64,000 bases of DNA from Alphaproteobacteria bacterium (GTDB lineage: Bacteria > Pseudomonadota > Alphaproteobacteria > Sphingomonadales > Emcibacteraceae), in NCBI GenBank assembly GCA_020446675.1, contig JAGREE010000013.1, positions 127,721 to 191,720 of the forward strand. Direction: 5' to 3'. Of this stretch, positions 17,691-27,295 are shown one piece after another. A program made the position numbers and the translations under genes. The number at the start of each line of letters is the position of its first letter. The first letter of the stretch is position 1. Under the pieces are notes generated by a model. It made no database searches, was not told where the DNA came from, and was given only the letters and a program-made list of their open reading frames with translations.

Positions 17691-18878
17691 TTACCAGTCA
17701 ACCTGGAAACGTAATCCGAAGGCATCAATAGATTCGCCATTAAAAGAGCCGCCCTTGATTTCAGATTTTGAATAGTTGGCCATTACGCGTGAATAATTGT
17801 TTAAATACCAATTAACACCAATAATGCATGATTCCTGTTTTCCGCCAATTACAGCGGCTGCAGCGTCTGTCAGATCAATGACATCATAACGTGCCGCGAT
17901 CTGCCATGCGCCAGCACCACCACTAAAGACGGGGTTTGTAACTTTAACACGGTCAAAAGTACCGCTTTTATAACCGCGGCTTTCCCCTGTTATAAAATAG
18001 CTGACATCAACATAGCCACCATTAAATTTAGCGTCTGTTCCGCCTGTAAGAGCGGTAGTTTTCATCCAGCCCCATTCGGCCTGTGCAGAAAGAGGTCCCG
18101 AAACACCGGCAAGTTCGACCCCATAAAATGTGTCTGATTTACCTGCAATTGCAGTAGTATCCACATAACGTCCAGCCAAGTGGCTCTGTGCTCTTTGGCG
18201 GTATCGTAGTGTCAATACATTATCATCATTTTCGCGGTGGAACGCTGAGGCACCAATATGAATGAAGCTGCCGTCATTACCGATCTTAGGTGCAAAAGTT
18301 GCACGAGCGGCATATGTGCGGCCCTGTACGGTGCCGCTGCCGCCATTTGCATTTCCTTGGAAAACCCCTGCTTTAACAGTGATATCATTTTCATCATAAT
18401 TGGCCGCTATACCGATCATGCGGCTGAATTCGAAAGCATCTGTGAAGCTGCCACGCTCAAGGAAAGTGGTAAAGCGGCTTGATGTCTGTTCTTCAAGCGA
18501 AGTTGGTGTTTTAAATTGGCCAACCTCAACAGATACGGGTTTTAAGTCCCATACAAGTGTAGCATCAGTAACTGATGTTTTATTTCCGGCAAAATCAAGC
18601 TCAAGCTTATATTTTACGTCTTTCATAACAACGCCTTCGATGCCCAGGCGGGCAGCACGAAATTCTGTTGCATCAAGAACTTTACCGCTATTATCGGAAG
18701 CAGTGGCCCAGTCGGTAAACAGACGGCCGCGAATTTTCATTTTAAAGTTACCATCAGCGCTGGAGAATTCAGGGGCACCTTTCCAGCTGACATTAACATC
18801 TTCCGCATTTGCGAGTGAGGTGCTTGCAAGTAATGCTGCGGTACTAACCGCTGCAAAAATTGTTTTTGGTGTAGGCAT
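17691..18878 (-). CDS. Phosphate-regulated outer-membrane porin (OprP/OprO type)
   Basis: A 395-residue beta-barrel protein with a signal peptide (MPTPKTIFAAVSTAALLASTSLANA). The mature start FKMKIRGRLFTDWA, the internal LGIEGVVMKDVKYKLELDF and VEVGQFKTPTSLEEQTSS, and the end FGLRFQVDW (terminal aromatic) fit the Porin_O_P family, whose best-known members OprP and OprO are phosphate or polyphosphate selective channels. Six 11-bp-spaced Pho half-sites lie immediately upstream, which strongly suggests a phosphate-starvation porin feeding PstS. It has its own promoter and terminator. Confidence 0.85.
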   Translation of the reverse strand: MPTPKTIFAAVSTAALLASTSLANAEDVNVSWKGAPEFSSADGNFKMKIRGRLFTDWATASDNSGKVLDATEFRAARLGIEGVVMKDVKYKLELDFAGNKTSVTDATLVWDLKPVSVEVGQFKTPTSLEEQTSSRFTTFLERGSFTDAFEFSRMIGIAANYDENDITVKAGVFQGNANGGSGTVQGRTYAARATFAPKIGNDGSFIHIGASAFHRENDDNVLTLRYRQRAQSHLAGRYVDTTAIAGKSDTFYGVELAGVSGPLSAQAEWGWMKTTALTGGTDAKFNGGYVDVSYFITGESRGYKSGTFDRVKVTNPVFSGGAGAWQIAARYDVIDLTDAAAAVIGGKQESCIIGVNWYLNNYSRVMANYSKSEIKGGSFNGESIDAFGLRFQVDW

Positions 18879-18946
18879 TATATTTCCTTAAAAAATTGAG
18901 TTTAATTTTTATGTTTCGTTCTTGAAATAATTCGATTCTGACTTTG

Positions 18947-19008
18947 ATGAAAGATTTACAAAAGTTTCATTACATATAGATGACATATTCATTACAATTT
19001 TATGACAG
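18947..19008 (-). promoter_or_regulatory. Extended PhoB box (six half-sites) upstream of the porin
   Basis: On the minus strand the 7-mers CTGTCAT, TTGTAAT, ATGTCAT, ATGTAAT, CTTTTGT and CTTTCAT follow one another at an exact 11-bp period with A/T-rich 4-bp spacers. The plus-strand starts are 19002, 18991, 18980, 18969, 18958 and 18947. The first is a perfect PhoB half-site, four are good matches and the fifth (CTTTTGT) is weak. The array ends about 70 bp before the porin start codon, so PhoB could bind as multiple dimers and replace the -35 element. The divergent AhpD-like gene starts 153 bp on the other side. Confidence 0.88.
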
Positions 19009-19160
19009 CCTGTGGATAAAACAAATAAAGTAAAAAAGAACTTAACAGTTCTTAATTTCACTGGATTTTACATGTATAAATTATATGACCTTGAATTTAT
19101 TAAACAATGGGTACAAAATAACGACTGTTATAATATAACTTTATAAAACAGGATTCCAAT

Positions 19161-19568
19161 ATGTCAACATATAAACCAGAAGAAAATATTGAACAAAATC
19201 CACGCGTAAAGGCCGTTTTCGATGATATAAGAAAAACCCGCAATTCAGAATTTATCAATAATATGTGGTATTATATCGCCTTTGATGAAGACTTGCTTGA
19301 GACAACATGGGCTGATGTAAAAAGGGTAATGGCGGAGCCGACAGTGCTTGATCCTTTGACAAAGGAAATGCTTTATCTTGCCGTATCAATTGCAAATTCC
19401 TGCGCATACTGTGTTCATTCCCATACGGCTGCGGCCAGGGCAAAGGGAATGACGGATGCACAGCACGGGGAAATTCTTAAAATCGTATCACTCGCGGCAA
19501 AAACCAATCATATCGCCAACGGTTTACAGATTCCCGTTGATGATGTCTTTGACAAAGACAAAAGTTAA
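19161..19568 (+). CDS. AhpD-like carboxymuconolactone decarboxylase family protein
   Basis: A 135-residue protein with the AhpD core motif: NSCAYCVHSHTAAARAKGM, giving C81-x2-C84 and H88, preceded by the conserved acidic helix. AhpD-type proteins use the CxxC pair for disulfide or peroxide reduction; other members are decarboxylases. It stands alone, divergent from the porin, and its stop is followed by a hairpin. Its substrate and reducing partner are unknown. Confidence 0.85.
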   Translation: MSTYKPEENIEQNPRVKAVFDDIRKTRNSEFINNMWYYIAFDEDLLETTWADVKRVMAEPTVLDPLTKEMLYLAVSIANSCAYCVHSHTAAARAKGMTDAQHGEILKIVSLAAKTNHIANGLQIPVDDVFDKDKS

Positions 19569-19571
19569 AGT

Positions 19572-19606
19572 GACTGAAATTCGCTTATCTTAGTGAATTT
19601 CCAGTC
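19572..19606. terminator. Possible shared hairpin between AhpD-like and serine hydrolase genes
   Basis: GACTG-AAATTC pairs with GAATTT-C-CAGTC around a 12-nt loop, one bulged base, followed by CTTTT on the plus strand and a T-rich run on the minus strand. It would serve both convergent genes. The stop codon of the serine hydrolase lies inside it. Confidence 0.4.
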
Positions 19607-20996
19607 CTTTTAAGCCTAATCTTAAAACGGCTTCTTCAATTGCCAATAGGGGAATGGTCGCTTTGGCTTTGGTCGGATCATCGCCAAGACCGGTTACAAA
19701 GGCAATTATGCCGTCATTGGTGTTCGGGTCAAACCAAAACTGACCCTGAAGGCCATATGCCGAACCGAGATGACCATAAAGTATCCTGCTTTTTTCCGTT
19801 AGCCCCCAATCTTTTAAATCAATGATATGGGTAGAGAGGCCATATGTGATCATCATGCCCTTGGCCCTGTCATCATCAATGGCTGCTTCACCGCCGGTAT
19901 GGCCGTTTTTAAGGGTATCATCATACTGCCAGACAGGGGTCATCATTTTATCAAGAGCAGATTTGGGGATTATCTGTTTTCCGTTATGTTTGCCGCCATT
20001 TAAAATCATCTGCATAATGACGGCAAGATCACTTGCGGAAACCCTTAAGCCGCCTTGCGGTGAAAAGAGGGTTGGGTTTTTTCCTATCTGATAGCTATCA
20101 AGTTCACTGAAATCCGGGGTGTCACCACGGGCGACCAGTGGACCGTCGTAATAGCATCTGATCGGATCGCCATCGACCTGTTCAACCCATGGACTTTTCG
20201 GGTCCCATGCTGTTTCATCACGACCACGCCGGTATAAAGTGGCCAGCTTGGCAAAACCGTTTTCATAGAGAGTACAGACATTAAAGCTTGCGTCCAGTCC
20301 GAGCGGGTCCAGCAAACGTTCTTTTACAAAAAGATCCATGCGCGTTCCTGAAACATTTTCCGCTATGCCAGAAATAATGCCGAAGTTTAAATTGGAATAT
20401 GTAAAAAAGTCGCCGGGTCCCTGATTTTCCCCGTTTGCGAAATGGGCGCCATTTTCATAATGGTCCGCGCTTTTTTCAGATGTTCCGGGAATGAAGAAAT
20501 CCTTAAAATTCTGATCAATTCCCATATAATAATAGCTGCCATCGCGGATAGAGGAAATATGGGCCAAGACCTGTCTGGCCGTAATGGGTCGATCCGGAAA
20601 ATTGGGATTTCTGAGGGTAAACCCGAGATAATCTGAAATATCAGCATCCAGATTGACTTTTCCTTCCTCAACCAGGGTCATAAAAGCAAGGGTCAGCATA
20701 AATTTTGAAATCGACGCAATGCGAACCTTGTAATTGATGGTAAGGGGCACATTGGCACCGTCAACATATCGGGCCATGCCTTCGGCATCCTCGAAAATAA
20801 TCTTGCCATTTTTTATCAGGATCATTTCCAGTCCGGCAATTTCCGTAGGAGCCTTGTTTTTATCAAAAGTCAGATCATGAAGTTCCTTTTTCAGATCAAA
20901 ACGCTCCACTGCTGCATTCCCGGTATTTTTTTCACCACCACAACCTGCGGATAATAAAATAAAACCGCTTAAGGCAATTATTTTTAAGAATTTCAT
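19590..20996 (-). CDS. Serine beta-lactamase-like hydrolase, lipoprotein
   Basis: A 468-residue class C beta-lactamase/esterase family protein. The lipoprotein signal ends LLSAGC. SxxK is in IASISKFML, YxN in FFTYSNLNFGI, and the last conserved block is YGHLGSAYGLQGQFW. It is probably a periplasmic esterase or D-aminopeptidase-like enzyme; true beta-lactamase activity is not implied. It overlaps the upstream GGCT-like gene by 4 bp (ATGA), so the two are co-translated. Confidence 0.8.
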   Translation of the reverse strand: MKFLKIIALSGFILLSAGCGGEKNTGNAAVERFDLKKELHDLTFDKNKAPTEIAGLEMILIKNGKIIFEDAEGMARYVDGANVPLTINYKVRIASISKFMLTLAFMTLVEEGKVNLDADISDYLGFTLRNPNFPDRPITARQVLAHISSIRDGSYYYMGIDQNFKDFFIPGTSEKSADHYENGAHFANGENQGPGDFFTYSNLNFGIISGIAENVSGTRMDLFVKERLLDPLGLDASFNVCTLYENGFAKLATLYRRGRDETAWDPKSPWVEQVDGDPIRCYYDGPLVARGDTPDFSELDSYQIGKNPTLFSPQGGLRVSASDLAVIMQMILNGGKHNGKQIIPKSALDKMMTPVWQYDDTLKNGHTGGEAAIDDDRAKGMMITYGLSTHIIDLKDWGLTEKSRILYGHLGSAYGLQGQFWFDPNTNDGIIAFVTGLGDDPTKAKATIPLLAIEEAVLRLGLKGLEIH

Positions 20997-21451
20997 TTTT
21001 CTTCATTCCCCTTATTTTCTATGGCCGAAATCATAACGCTAATATGGTTGCAATAAAATGGGGGAATATTCATTTTTTTGCAAATAGTTAGAAGTTTCTT
21101 TGCATAGTCGGCATTTTTGGGTGGCAAAAGCGGATATCCATCCGGAAGAATATAGCTAACGGCATTAAGTTTATCGCCTTTTTCAGTGTAGCATACAATT
21201 TGATGGGGTTTGTAATCAGCAACGGATGGTGGGGCATAAAGTTTTTTTAGCTCCTGCTCGTTTAGACCCATTACTATCCCCCATACCTGTTCTCCCGGTG
21301 TGGGCAGCATGGTTGCCCGCTCACCAAGCCTCAATTCATAATGATCAAGTCTGGCGACGATTGGTTTATCTGGAGTAAGACCCTGTTTACGAAGTAAATC
21401 CGGGTCCATAAACAAACCATAGAAAAAGACCTTTACTGGTGGCATCGGCAT
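20993..21451 (-). CDS. Gamma-glutamylcyclotransferase-like (AIG2) protein
   Basis: A 152-residue protein beginning VKVFFYGLFMDPDLLRKQG, the GGCT-like fold start (YGxxMxxxxL), followed by RLGERATMLPTPGEQVWGIVMGLNEQELKKLYAPPSV, which matches the GxVWGxxxxLxxxExxxLY pattern. Family members cyclise gamma-glutamyl amines, but many are of unknown function. The canonical YGSN/YGSL loop reads YGLF. It is the first gene of a two-gene operon with the serine hydrolase. Confidence 0.7.
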   Translation of the reverse strand: MPMPPVKVFFYGLFMDPDLLRKQGLTPDKPIVARLDHYELRLGERATMLPTPGEQVWGIVMGLNEQELKKLYAPPSVADYKPHQIVCYTEKGDKLNAVSYILPDGYPLLPPKNADYAKKLLTICKKMNIPPFYCNHISVMISAIENKGNEEK

Positions 21452-21516
21452 TGCTTCTCATCCTCAGAAATGAAGAATTCAAATTATGCCAGATGATAAA
21501 AGAAATAGGAAAGGAA

Positions 21517-22725
21517 TTAAAGTACGGGAAGTGGGGAATTGGTGGCTGATGGTTCACTTATAGCTTCAAGTTGTTCGCCATCAGGAATTTCAACAGTAAA
21601 TGTTGTGCCTTTGCCATATGTGCTGACCACCGAAATTGTTCCGCCCATAAATTCAACAAATGTTTTAACAAGGGCAAGGCCCAGCCCGGTTCCCTGATGC
21701 TCTCTGGTGTGACTGTCATCGACTTGTGAAAATCGTTCAAAAACGCTATCGAGGGCGTTTTCCTTTATGCCGATGCCGGTATCAATCACTTCAATAATTG
21801 CCCAAAGTCTATTTTTGCGCATTTCCTGTCTGACAACAATCGTAATTGTTCCGCCTTTGGTAAATTTGGCAGCGTTATTAATCAGGTTCATCAGGATTTG
21901 TTTGGTGATTTTCGGATCAAGATTCATGACCTTAAGATCCTTGGCAAAATTCAGCACCAGTAGGTTATTCTGTTCCTTGACCAGCGTTTCTGAAAGCTGG
22001 CAGGCGGTTTTAACCAGTGGCGGAATGTCAATGGGCCAGATGTTGAGTTCCATTTTTCCGGCTTCCACTTTTGAAATATCAAGAACTTCATTGATAAGTG
22101 CGAGCAGATGCTGACCAGAAGCATGGATGATATTGATATCTTCCTGAATTTCTTCGGGTTTCAGTTCTTTAAGTCTGTGATTTAAGATCAGTTCGCTAAA
22201 TCCGATAATTGCATTGAGCGGCGTTCTAAGCTCATGACTCATATTGGCCAGAAACTGGGTTTTAGCCTGGTTTGCCTCATTCGCTTTTTTCAGGGCTTTT
22301 TCAAGTTCAATCTGATGGGAAAAATGTTCACCCATATCACGAAAGACAGCAACATGGACCCATCCGCCTTCTTCTTCCCAGCCGGTAAGGGATAGTTCAA
22401 GTGGTGTGGTTTTGCCGTTTTTATTTTTTGCATCAAATATCAGGGTAGGGGGGTCAGATTCATCGGCGGCTGTTTTTTTAAAAAGCTTACGGCTGGACGG
22501 GTATTTATTATCAATAGGAATAAGGTTCTCAAGTTGCTTTCCCAATGCCTCTTTTTCGCTGAAGCCAAGAATTTGTTCACAACTCGGGCTCCAGAACGTA
22601 ATAGTACCGCAATCATCATACATACAAATGCCCTCCGACACTGTATTGACAATGTTTTTTAACCTTTCCGTTGCTTGAATTGCCTGTTGTTGAGCTTTTT
22701 CAAGTTCCATTCGGGCAGTTTCCAT
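21517..22725 (-). CDS. PAS-domain sensor histidine kinase, soluble
   Basis: A 402-residue kinase with no membrane segment: a short coiled coil (1-25), a PAS domain (about 22-130), a second coiled linker, HisKA with phosphorylatable H164 in MSHELRTPLNAIIGFSE, and HATPase_c with the N box (MNLINNAAKF), G1 DTGIGI, F box FERFSQVDDS and G2 GTGLGL. It should sense a cytoplasmic cue and phosphorylate a response regulator. No regulator gene is adjacent, so it is an orphan kinase. It is divergent from the TetR-led efflux operon. Confidence 0.88.
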   Translation of the reverse strand: METARMELEKAQQQAIQATERLKNIVNTVSEGICMYDDCGTITFWSPSCEQILGFSEKEALGKQLENLIPIDNKYPSSRKLFKKTAADESDPPTLIFDAKNKNGKTTPLELSLTGWEEEGGWVHVAVFRDMGEHFSHQIELEKALKKANEANQAKTQFLANMSHELRTPLNAIIGFSELILNHRLKELKPEEIQEDINIIHASGQHLLALINEVLDISKVEAGKMELNIWPIDIPPLVKTACQLSETLVKEQNNLLVLNFAKDLKVMNLDPKITKQILMNLINNAAKFTKGGTITIVVRQEMRKNRLWAIIEVIDTGIGIKENALDSVFERFSQVDDSHTREHQGTGLGLALVKTFVEFMGGTISVVSTYGKGTTFTVEIPDGEQLEAISEPSATNSPLPVL

Positions 22726-22870
22726 GAAAATCCTGACACTTTCAAATTTGATGAATGATTTTATGAGTATAACCTTAAACTTCAGTTAATTGGATATCTA
22801 AAATTTACTTGCAATTAAATAAATGACTGGTTATTTATTTAATATTATCTAACTAACTGTCTGGCTGAAT

Positions 22871-23530
22871 ATGATTGAAGCAATTGAAGCAGTACCAAAG
22901 TGGCGCAGAAGGCCGGAAAAAAGACCGGATGATATTCTTGATGGTGCCCTGATTGAATTTCGCGAACGCGGATTTGCTGCTGCCCGGATAGAGGATATTG
23001 CAAAACATGCGGGTCTATCAAAAGGGTCGGTCTATCTATATTTCTCAAGCAAGGAAGAAATGCTGAAGGCCCTTATCAGCCGCACAATCAAGCCAATTGC
23101 CACGGCGCTTAAAAATATTTCAGAGCATGTCCCGGATGACTTATCCGGTGAGTCGGCCTCAGATATCCTCAGAAGGATGCTGCTGATTGTCGGTGAAAAT
23201 CTTACCAATAAAAAAATCAGTGCTATTCCCCTTCTCATCATTGGCGAAGCGGGCAATTTTCCGGAACATGCTGATTATTACAGAAGTGAAGTTATAGACG
23301 TCACCATGGCAGCGCTGGGCTCGGTTATCAAAAAAGGCATTGCCAGTGGTGAATTTAAAAATGTTGATGTGAATTATGCAATCAGAACACTGGTCAGCGT
23401 GATCATGATGCAGATGGTCTGGAATGGAGTGTTTTTTAGAAAAGGTGAGCCGGATATATCGGTTAAGGAACTGATATCTGTGCATCTTGATATTTATTTG
23501 AACGGCATACGTCTGCCGCAGGAGGGTTAA
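22871..23530 (+). CDS. TetR family repressor of the efflux operon
   Basis: A 219-residue protein. The N-terminal HTH (about 14-60) reads DDILDGALIEFRERGFAAARIEDIAKHAGLSKGSVYLYFSSKEEML, the standard TetR pattern. The C-terminal domain is helical and binds an unknown ligand; VNYAIRTLVSVIMMQMVW is typical of regulators next to HlyD/ABC exporters. It is 2 bp before the HlyD gene and very likely represses its own operon. A TTGCAA/TATTTA pair with 17-bp spacing at 22809-22837 is a possible promoter. Confidence 0.88.
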   Translation: MIEAIEAVPKWRRRPEKRPDDILDGALIEFRERGFAAARIEDIAKHAGLSKGSVYLYFSSKEEMLKALISRTIKPIATALKNISEHVPDDLSGESASDILRRMLLIVGENLTNKKISAIPLLIIGEAGNFPEHADYYRSEVIDVTMAALGSVIKKGIASGEFKNVDVNYAIRTLVSVIMMQMVWNGVFFRKGEPDISVKELISVHLDIYLNGIRLPQEG

Positions 23531-23532
23531 AT

Positions 23533-24474
23533 ATGCGTAACATGGTGATATTCTGTCTCGGGCTGATGCTGGCTTCCTGTAGTAATGGTGATGACAGCGG
23601 AGCATTGCAGGGCTATGTGGAAGGGCGGCAATTAAACCTTGCGCCACGCTCGGCAGGGATTCTTACCGCCCTTGAAGTCAGGGAAGGGGACGAAGTTGCC
23701 GCAGGGGACCTGCTTTTTTCCGTTGATAGTGAACGCGCCCAAGCCCAGCTTGATGAAGCAAAAGCGGCAAGTGCCGCCGCAGAAGCACAGCTGATGAATT
23801 TGCGTAAAGGCGGGCGCCCGGAAGAAATCCGCGCCGCTGAAGAAACGTTAAAAGAGGCCCGGGCCTCCTATACTCTGGCGGAGCAGACATTTAGCCGAAC
23901 AAAAAATCTGGTTGATCGTGGTGTGCTTTCGGTTGCCCGTCTTGATCAGGATCAGGCAACCCTTGACGCCACCCGCGCCCGGGTGACTGAAGCGCAATCA
24001 AGGCTGGATATCATTCAGCTTCCGGCAAGGTCCGATGTAATAGAAGCGGCAGAACGGGATGTCGAAGCAAAAAAAACAGCCATCACCCGCGCTGAAACCG
24101 AACTTCGTGACCGCAGCATATTTGCGCCAGTCACAGGCCGGATTGAAACGGTTTATCGCCGGGTCGGTGAAATTGCCGGACCGACGGCACCTGTTCTTGC
24201 ATTGCTGCCACCGGATCAGAAACGGATACGCTTTTTTGTGAAAGAAGGCGAGCTTGGTACCGTGAGTATGGGCCAGCAGGTCATGTTAAACTGTGACGGC
24301 TGTGATGGGGGACTGACAGGGGAAATCATTTATATTTCTGACAGTGCGGAATTTACGCCGCCCGTTATTTTTTCTGAAAAGGAAAGAAAAAAGCTTGTCT
24401 ATCTGGTTGAGGCAGTCCCCGCGTCCCCGGAAAATTTTCATAACGGACAACCCGTGGAAGTGACTTTAAAATGA
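23533..24474 (+). CDS. HlyD-type periplasmic adaptor, lipoprotein
   Basis: A 313-residue membrane-fusion protein. The lipoprotein signal ends LMLASC. The order is lipoyl half (GYVEGRQLNLAPRSAGILTALEVREGDEV), a long coiled coil (about 60-170), the second lipoyl half (RSIFAPVTGRIETVYRRVGEIAGP) and a beta-barrel. It links the ABC exporter to the outer membrane and resembles the YbhG/YhiI type. It overlaps the ATPase gene by 4 bp. Confidence 0.88.
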   Translation: MRNMVIFCLGLMLASCSNGDDSGALQGYVEGRQLNLAPRSAGILTALEVREGDEVAAGDLLFSVDSERAQAQLDEAKAASAAAEAQLMNLRKGGRPEEIRAAEETLKEARASYTLAEQTFSRTKNLVDRGVLSVARLDQDQATLDATRARVTEAQSRLDIIQLPARSDVIEAAERDVEAKKTAITRAETELRDRSIFAPVTGRIETVYRRVGEIAGPTAPVLALLPPDQKRIRFFVKEGELGTVSMGQQVMLNCDGCDGGLTGEIIYISDSAEFTPPVIFSEKERKKLVYLVEAVPASPENFHNGQPVEVTLK

Positions 24475-25400
24475 CAAATGTTGAAACGGTCATTGATGTT
24501 AAGGGACTGACCAAGGTTTACGGCGATAAAACCGTGGTCGATCATTTTGATCTTAAAGTGCCACGCGGGGCGGTTTACGGCTTTCTGGGGCCAAACGGGT
24601 CCGGCAAAACCACAACGATCCGGATGGTTTGCGGGCTATTGGTGCCCAACGATGGCGCGGGCACCTGTCTCGGGTTTGATGTTATTAAAGAGTCCGCTGA
24701 AATTAAAAAGCGGGTTGGCTATATGACCCAGAAATTTTCGCTATGGGAAGATCTGACCATCCGTGAAAATCTTGAATTTGTTGCCCGCATGTATCAAATG
24801 GATAACCGGAACGAACGGGTTGATGAAACACTTAAGGATCTTGGCCTTTTTGCGCGGGCCAATCAGCTGGCCGGATCGCTGTCCGGCGGCTGGAAACAGC
24901 GGTTGGCCCTTGCCGCCTGCATGATGCATGAACCGGAACTTTTGCTGCTTGATGAACCGACCGCCGGGGTGGACCCGAAAGCCCGCCGCGAGTTCTGGGA
25001 CACGATCCATGATGTGGCTGATCGCGGGGTGACGATACTGGTGTCCACCCATTATATGGATGAGGCGATCCAGTGTGATTATATCGCCTATATCGCTTAC
25101 GGCAAAAAACTGATTGATGCTCCGTCCCATGAACTGGTGGACCGTGTCGGGCTCCATACCTGGCGGGTGGAGGGTAAAGGGCTATCAGCGCTTTCCAAAA
25201 AGCTGACCGGGGCCAAAGGCGTTGAAAATGTTGCCCGCTTTGGTACCGCCCTTCATATAAGCGGCATGGACGCGGACGCGCTCAGACAGGCAATCAGCCC
25301 CTATTTAAATGATGAGACCCTTTCCTGGCAGGAAAAAAAGCCCGGTCTTGAAGAAGTGTTCATTCACCTGATGACCGGGTCGGAGGATAATTTCAAATGA
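24471..25400 (+). CDS. ABC exporter ATPase (YbhF/CcmA type)
   Basis: A 309-residue ATPase: Walker A GPNGSGKTT, Q-loop YMTQKF, signature LSGGWKQRLALA, Walker B LLLLDEPTAGVD and H-loop STHYMDEA. The C-terminal 80 residues are the extension seen in drug-type ABC-2 exporters. It works with the adjacent permease and adaptor to export hydrophobic compounds. It overlaps both neighbours by 4 bp. Confidence 0.92.
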   Translation: MTNVETVIDVKGLTKVYGDKTVVDHFDLKVPRGAVYGFLGPNGSGKTTTIRMVCGLLVPNDGAGTCLGFDVIKESAEIKKRVGYMTQKFSLWEDLTIRENLEFVARMYQMDNRNERVDETLKDLGLFARANQLAGSLSGGWKQRLALAACMMHEPELLLLDEPTAGVDPKARREFWDTIHDVADRGVTILVSTHYMDEAIQCDYIAYIAYGKKLIDAPSHELVDRVGLHTWRVEGKGLSALSKKLTGAKGVENVARFGTALHISGMDADALRQAISPYLNDETLSWQEKKPGLEEVFIHLMTGSEDNFK

Positions 25401-26530
25401 GCGTTTTATCCTACGCCCGCGTTAAAGCGGTCCTTTTAAAAGAATTTGTCCAGATGCGCCGTGACCGCATGACCTTTGCCATGATGATCGGGGTGCCGAT
25501 CATGCAGCTAATCCTGTTTGGTTTTGCTATCAATTCAGACCCGCGTCATTTGCCGACGGCGCTTATCGACCGGGATCAGTCGGCCATGTCACGCTCCATC
25601 ATCAAGGCGGCGGAAAATTCAACTTTCATGAATATCACCGAGCACCCCAAAACGGATGAGGACGCCGAAAACCTGATCCGCGAAGGCAAGGTCAATTTTA
25701 TCCTGATGATCCCCGAAAATTTCGCCCGCGATCTGGTGCGCGGGGAACGGCCACAGGTTTTATTGGTGGCGGACGCGACCGATCCGTCGGCATCATCCGG
25801 CGCGGTCAATTCCATGCGGGAAATTGTCAGCCTCGGTTTAAGGCGGGACCTGCAGGGGGCGCTTTCCGATCTTGCCGATAAGCCACCGGCCGTTGATGTG
25901 GTGCTGCATAAACGTTATAACCCGGCCGGGATCACGCAATATAATATTATTCCCGGGCTGCTCGGCATTATCATTGCCATGACCATGACCATGATCACGG
26001 CGGTGGCTATCACCCGCGAAAAAGAGCGCGGCACCATGGAAAATCTGTTGGCGATGCCGATTAAACCGATGGAAATGATGATCGGCAAGGTTGCCCCTTA
26101 TGTGATTATCGGTTATATCCAGACGCTTATTGTTTTGCTCGCCTCAGAATTCATTTTTGATATTCCCATGAGCGGCAATTTCAGCACGCTTTTTATGGCC
26201 GTGACCCTTTATATCATCGTCAATCTGATGATCGGGTTTTTCTTTTCCTCCGTTGCCGAAACCCAGATGCAGGCGCTGCAGATGACCTTTTTTATGTTGC
26301 TGCCGCAAATACTCCTGTCCGGTTTTTTGTTTCCGTTTCTCGGTATGCCGCGCTGGGCGCAGATGATCGGTCAGTGCCTGCCCGCGACCCATTTCATGCG
26401 GCTGATGCGCGGGATTATGCTTAAAGGCGCGGGTAGCGCTGATCTTTTTGCCTCCTTCTGGCCGCTGCTGGTCATTATGGTGGTGGTCGGTATCTTCGCC
26501 ATGCTGCGTTATAAACAGACACTGGATTAA
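25397..26530 (+). CDS. ABC-2 exporter permease (YhhJ/YbhR type)
   Basis: A 377-residue ABC-2 permease. One N-terminal helix (about 26-45), a large periplasmic domain (about 50-170, SDPRHLPTALIDRDQS), then five helices; ITREKERGTMENLLAMPIKPMEMMIGKVAPY is the family signature. Only one permease gene is present, so it should act as a homodimer. The run from TetR to this gene (22871-26530) is a compact efflux operon with noticeably higher GC than the area around 27-29 kb. Confidence 0.9.
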   Translation: MSVLSYARVKAVLLKEFVQMRRDRMTFAMMIGVPIMQLILFGFAINSDPRHLPTALIDRDQSAMSRSIIKAAENSTFMNITEHPKTDEDAENLIREGKVNFILMIPENFARDLVRGERPQVLLVADATDPSASSGAVNSMREIVSLGLRRDLQGALSDLADKPPAVDVVLHKRYNPAGITQYNIIPGLLGIIIAMTMTMITAVAITREKERGTMENLLAMPIKPMEMMIGKVAPYVIIGYIQTLIVLLASEFIFDIPMSGNFSTLFMAVTLYIIVNLMIGFFFSSVAETQMQALQMTFFMLLPQILLSGFLFPFLGMPRWAQMIGQCLPATHFMRLMRGIMLKGAGSADLFASFWPLLVIMVVVGIFAMLRYKQTLD

Positions 26531-26581
26531 GGCTTGAAAGCCTGTTAAGTTATTCGAAAAATTAAATAAAAGGGTATAACA

Positions 26582-27253
26582 ATGATTGATCTTTATACGG
26601 CCAGAACGCCGAACGGCTTTAAAATTACGGTGATGCTTGAGGAACTGGGCGTTCCATACACAGTTCACCGCTTAAACCTGATGGAAAATGAACAAAAGCA
26701 GGACTGGTTTTTAAAAATCTGCCCCAATGGCCGCATTCCGGCGATTGTTGACCGGGAAAATGATGATTTCGCCGTGTTTGAAAGCGGCGCCATCATGATT
26801 TACCTAGCCGATAAATATGGAAAATTATTACCGAGCGAGACCAAAGCGCGCAGCCGGGTGATCCAGTGGCTGATGTTTCAGATGGGTGGCATTGGGCCGA
26901 TGATGGGGCAGGCCAATGTATTTTACCGCTATTTCCCGGAAAAATATCAGCCGGCCATTGACCGTTACCAAAACGAAAGCCGGCGGCTCTTTGAAGTGAT
27001 TGACACTCATTTAAAGGACCGGAAATGGCTGGGCGATGATTATTCGATCGCCGATATTGCCAACTGGTGCTGGATCAGAAGCTATGAATGGGGCGGCATG
27101 TCGGTTGACGGGCTTGATAACCTTAAGCGCTGGATGGATGAAATCAATGCGCGCCCCGCCTGCCAGCGCGGTGTAAACATCCCGCCGGAGGAAGAAAAAC
27201 CGGTTGACGACGACGAACGCGCCAAACAGATATTTAAAATGGTGCAGAAATAA
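26582..27253 (+). CDS. Glutathione S-transferase family protein (YfcG-like)
   Basis: A 223-residue GST: thioredoxin-like N-domain with [32 protein letters not shown] (cis-Pro) and [15 protein letters not shown], followed by an all-helical C-domain with [14 protein letters not shown]. This is the pattern of YfcG/Nu-class GSTs, which reduce disulfides or conjugate glutathione. It is 51 bp after the exporter permease and may be part of that operon. The last 37 codons recur as truncated copies at about 27.9 and 28.5 kb. The leader contains AAAGCCTGTTAAGTT, which is also present three times in the following repeats. Confidence 0.88.
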   Translation: MIDLYTARTPNGFKITVMLEELGVPYTVHRLNLMENEQKQDWFLKICPNGRIPAIVDRENDDFAVFESGAIMIYLADKYGKLLPSETKARSRVIQWLMFQMGGIGPMMGQANVFYRYFPEKYQPAIDRYQNESRRLFEVIDTHLKDRKWLGDDYSIADIANWCWIRSYEWGGMSVDGLDNLKRWMDEINARPACQRGVNIPPEEEKPVDDDERAKQIFKMVQK

Positions 27254-27295
27254 AGCGGGAGAGAGGAAGAAATCAATTTACTCTGAACCCAATGA
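27138..27295 (+). repeat. Repeat B, native copy (GST 3' end)
   Basis: This is the parent of repeat B: from ATGAAATC inside the GST gene, through its stop at 27253, to about 40 bp beyond. Two further copies occur at 27894 and 28540 with about 94-96 percent identity by eye over the coding part. The downstream piece AAATCAATTTAC is also shared with copy 1. Confidence 0.85.
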
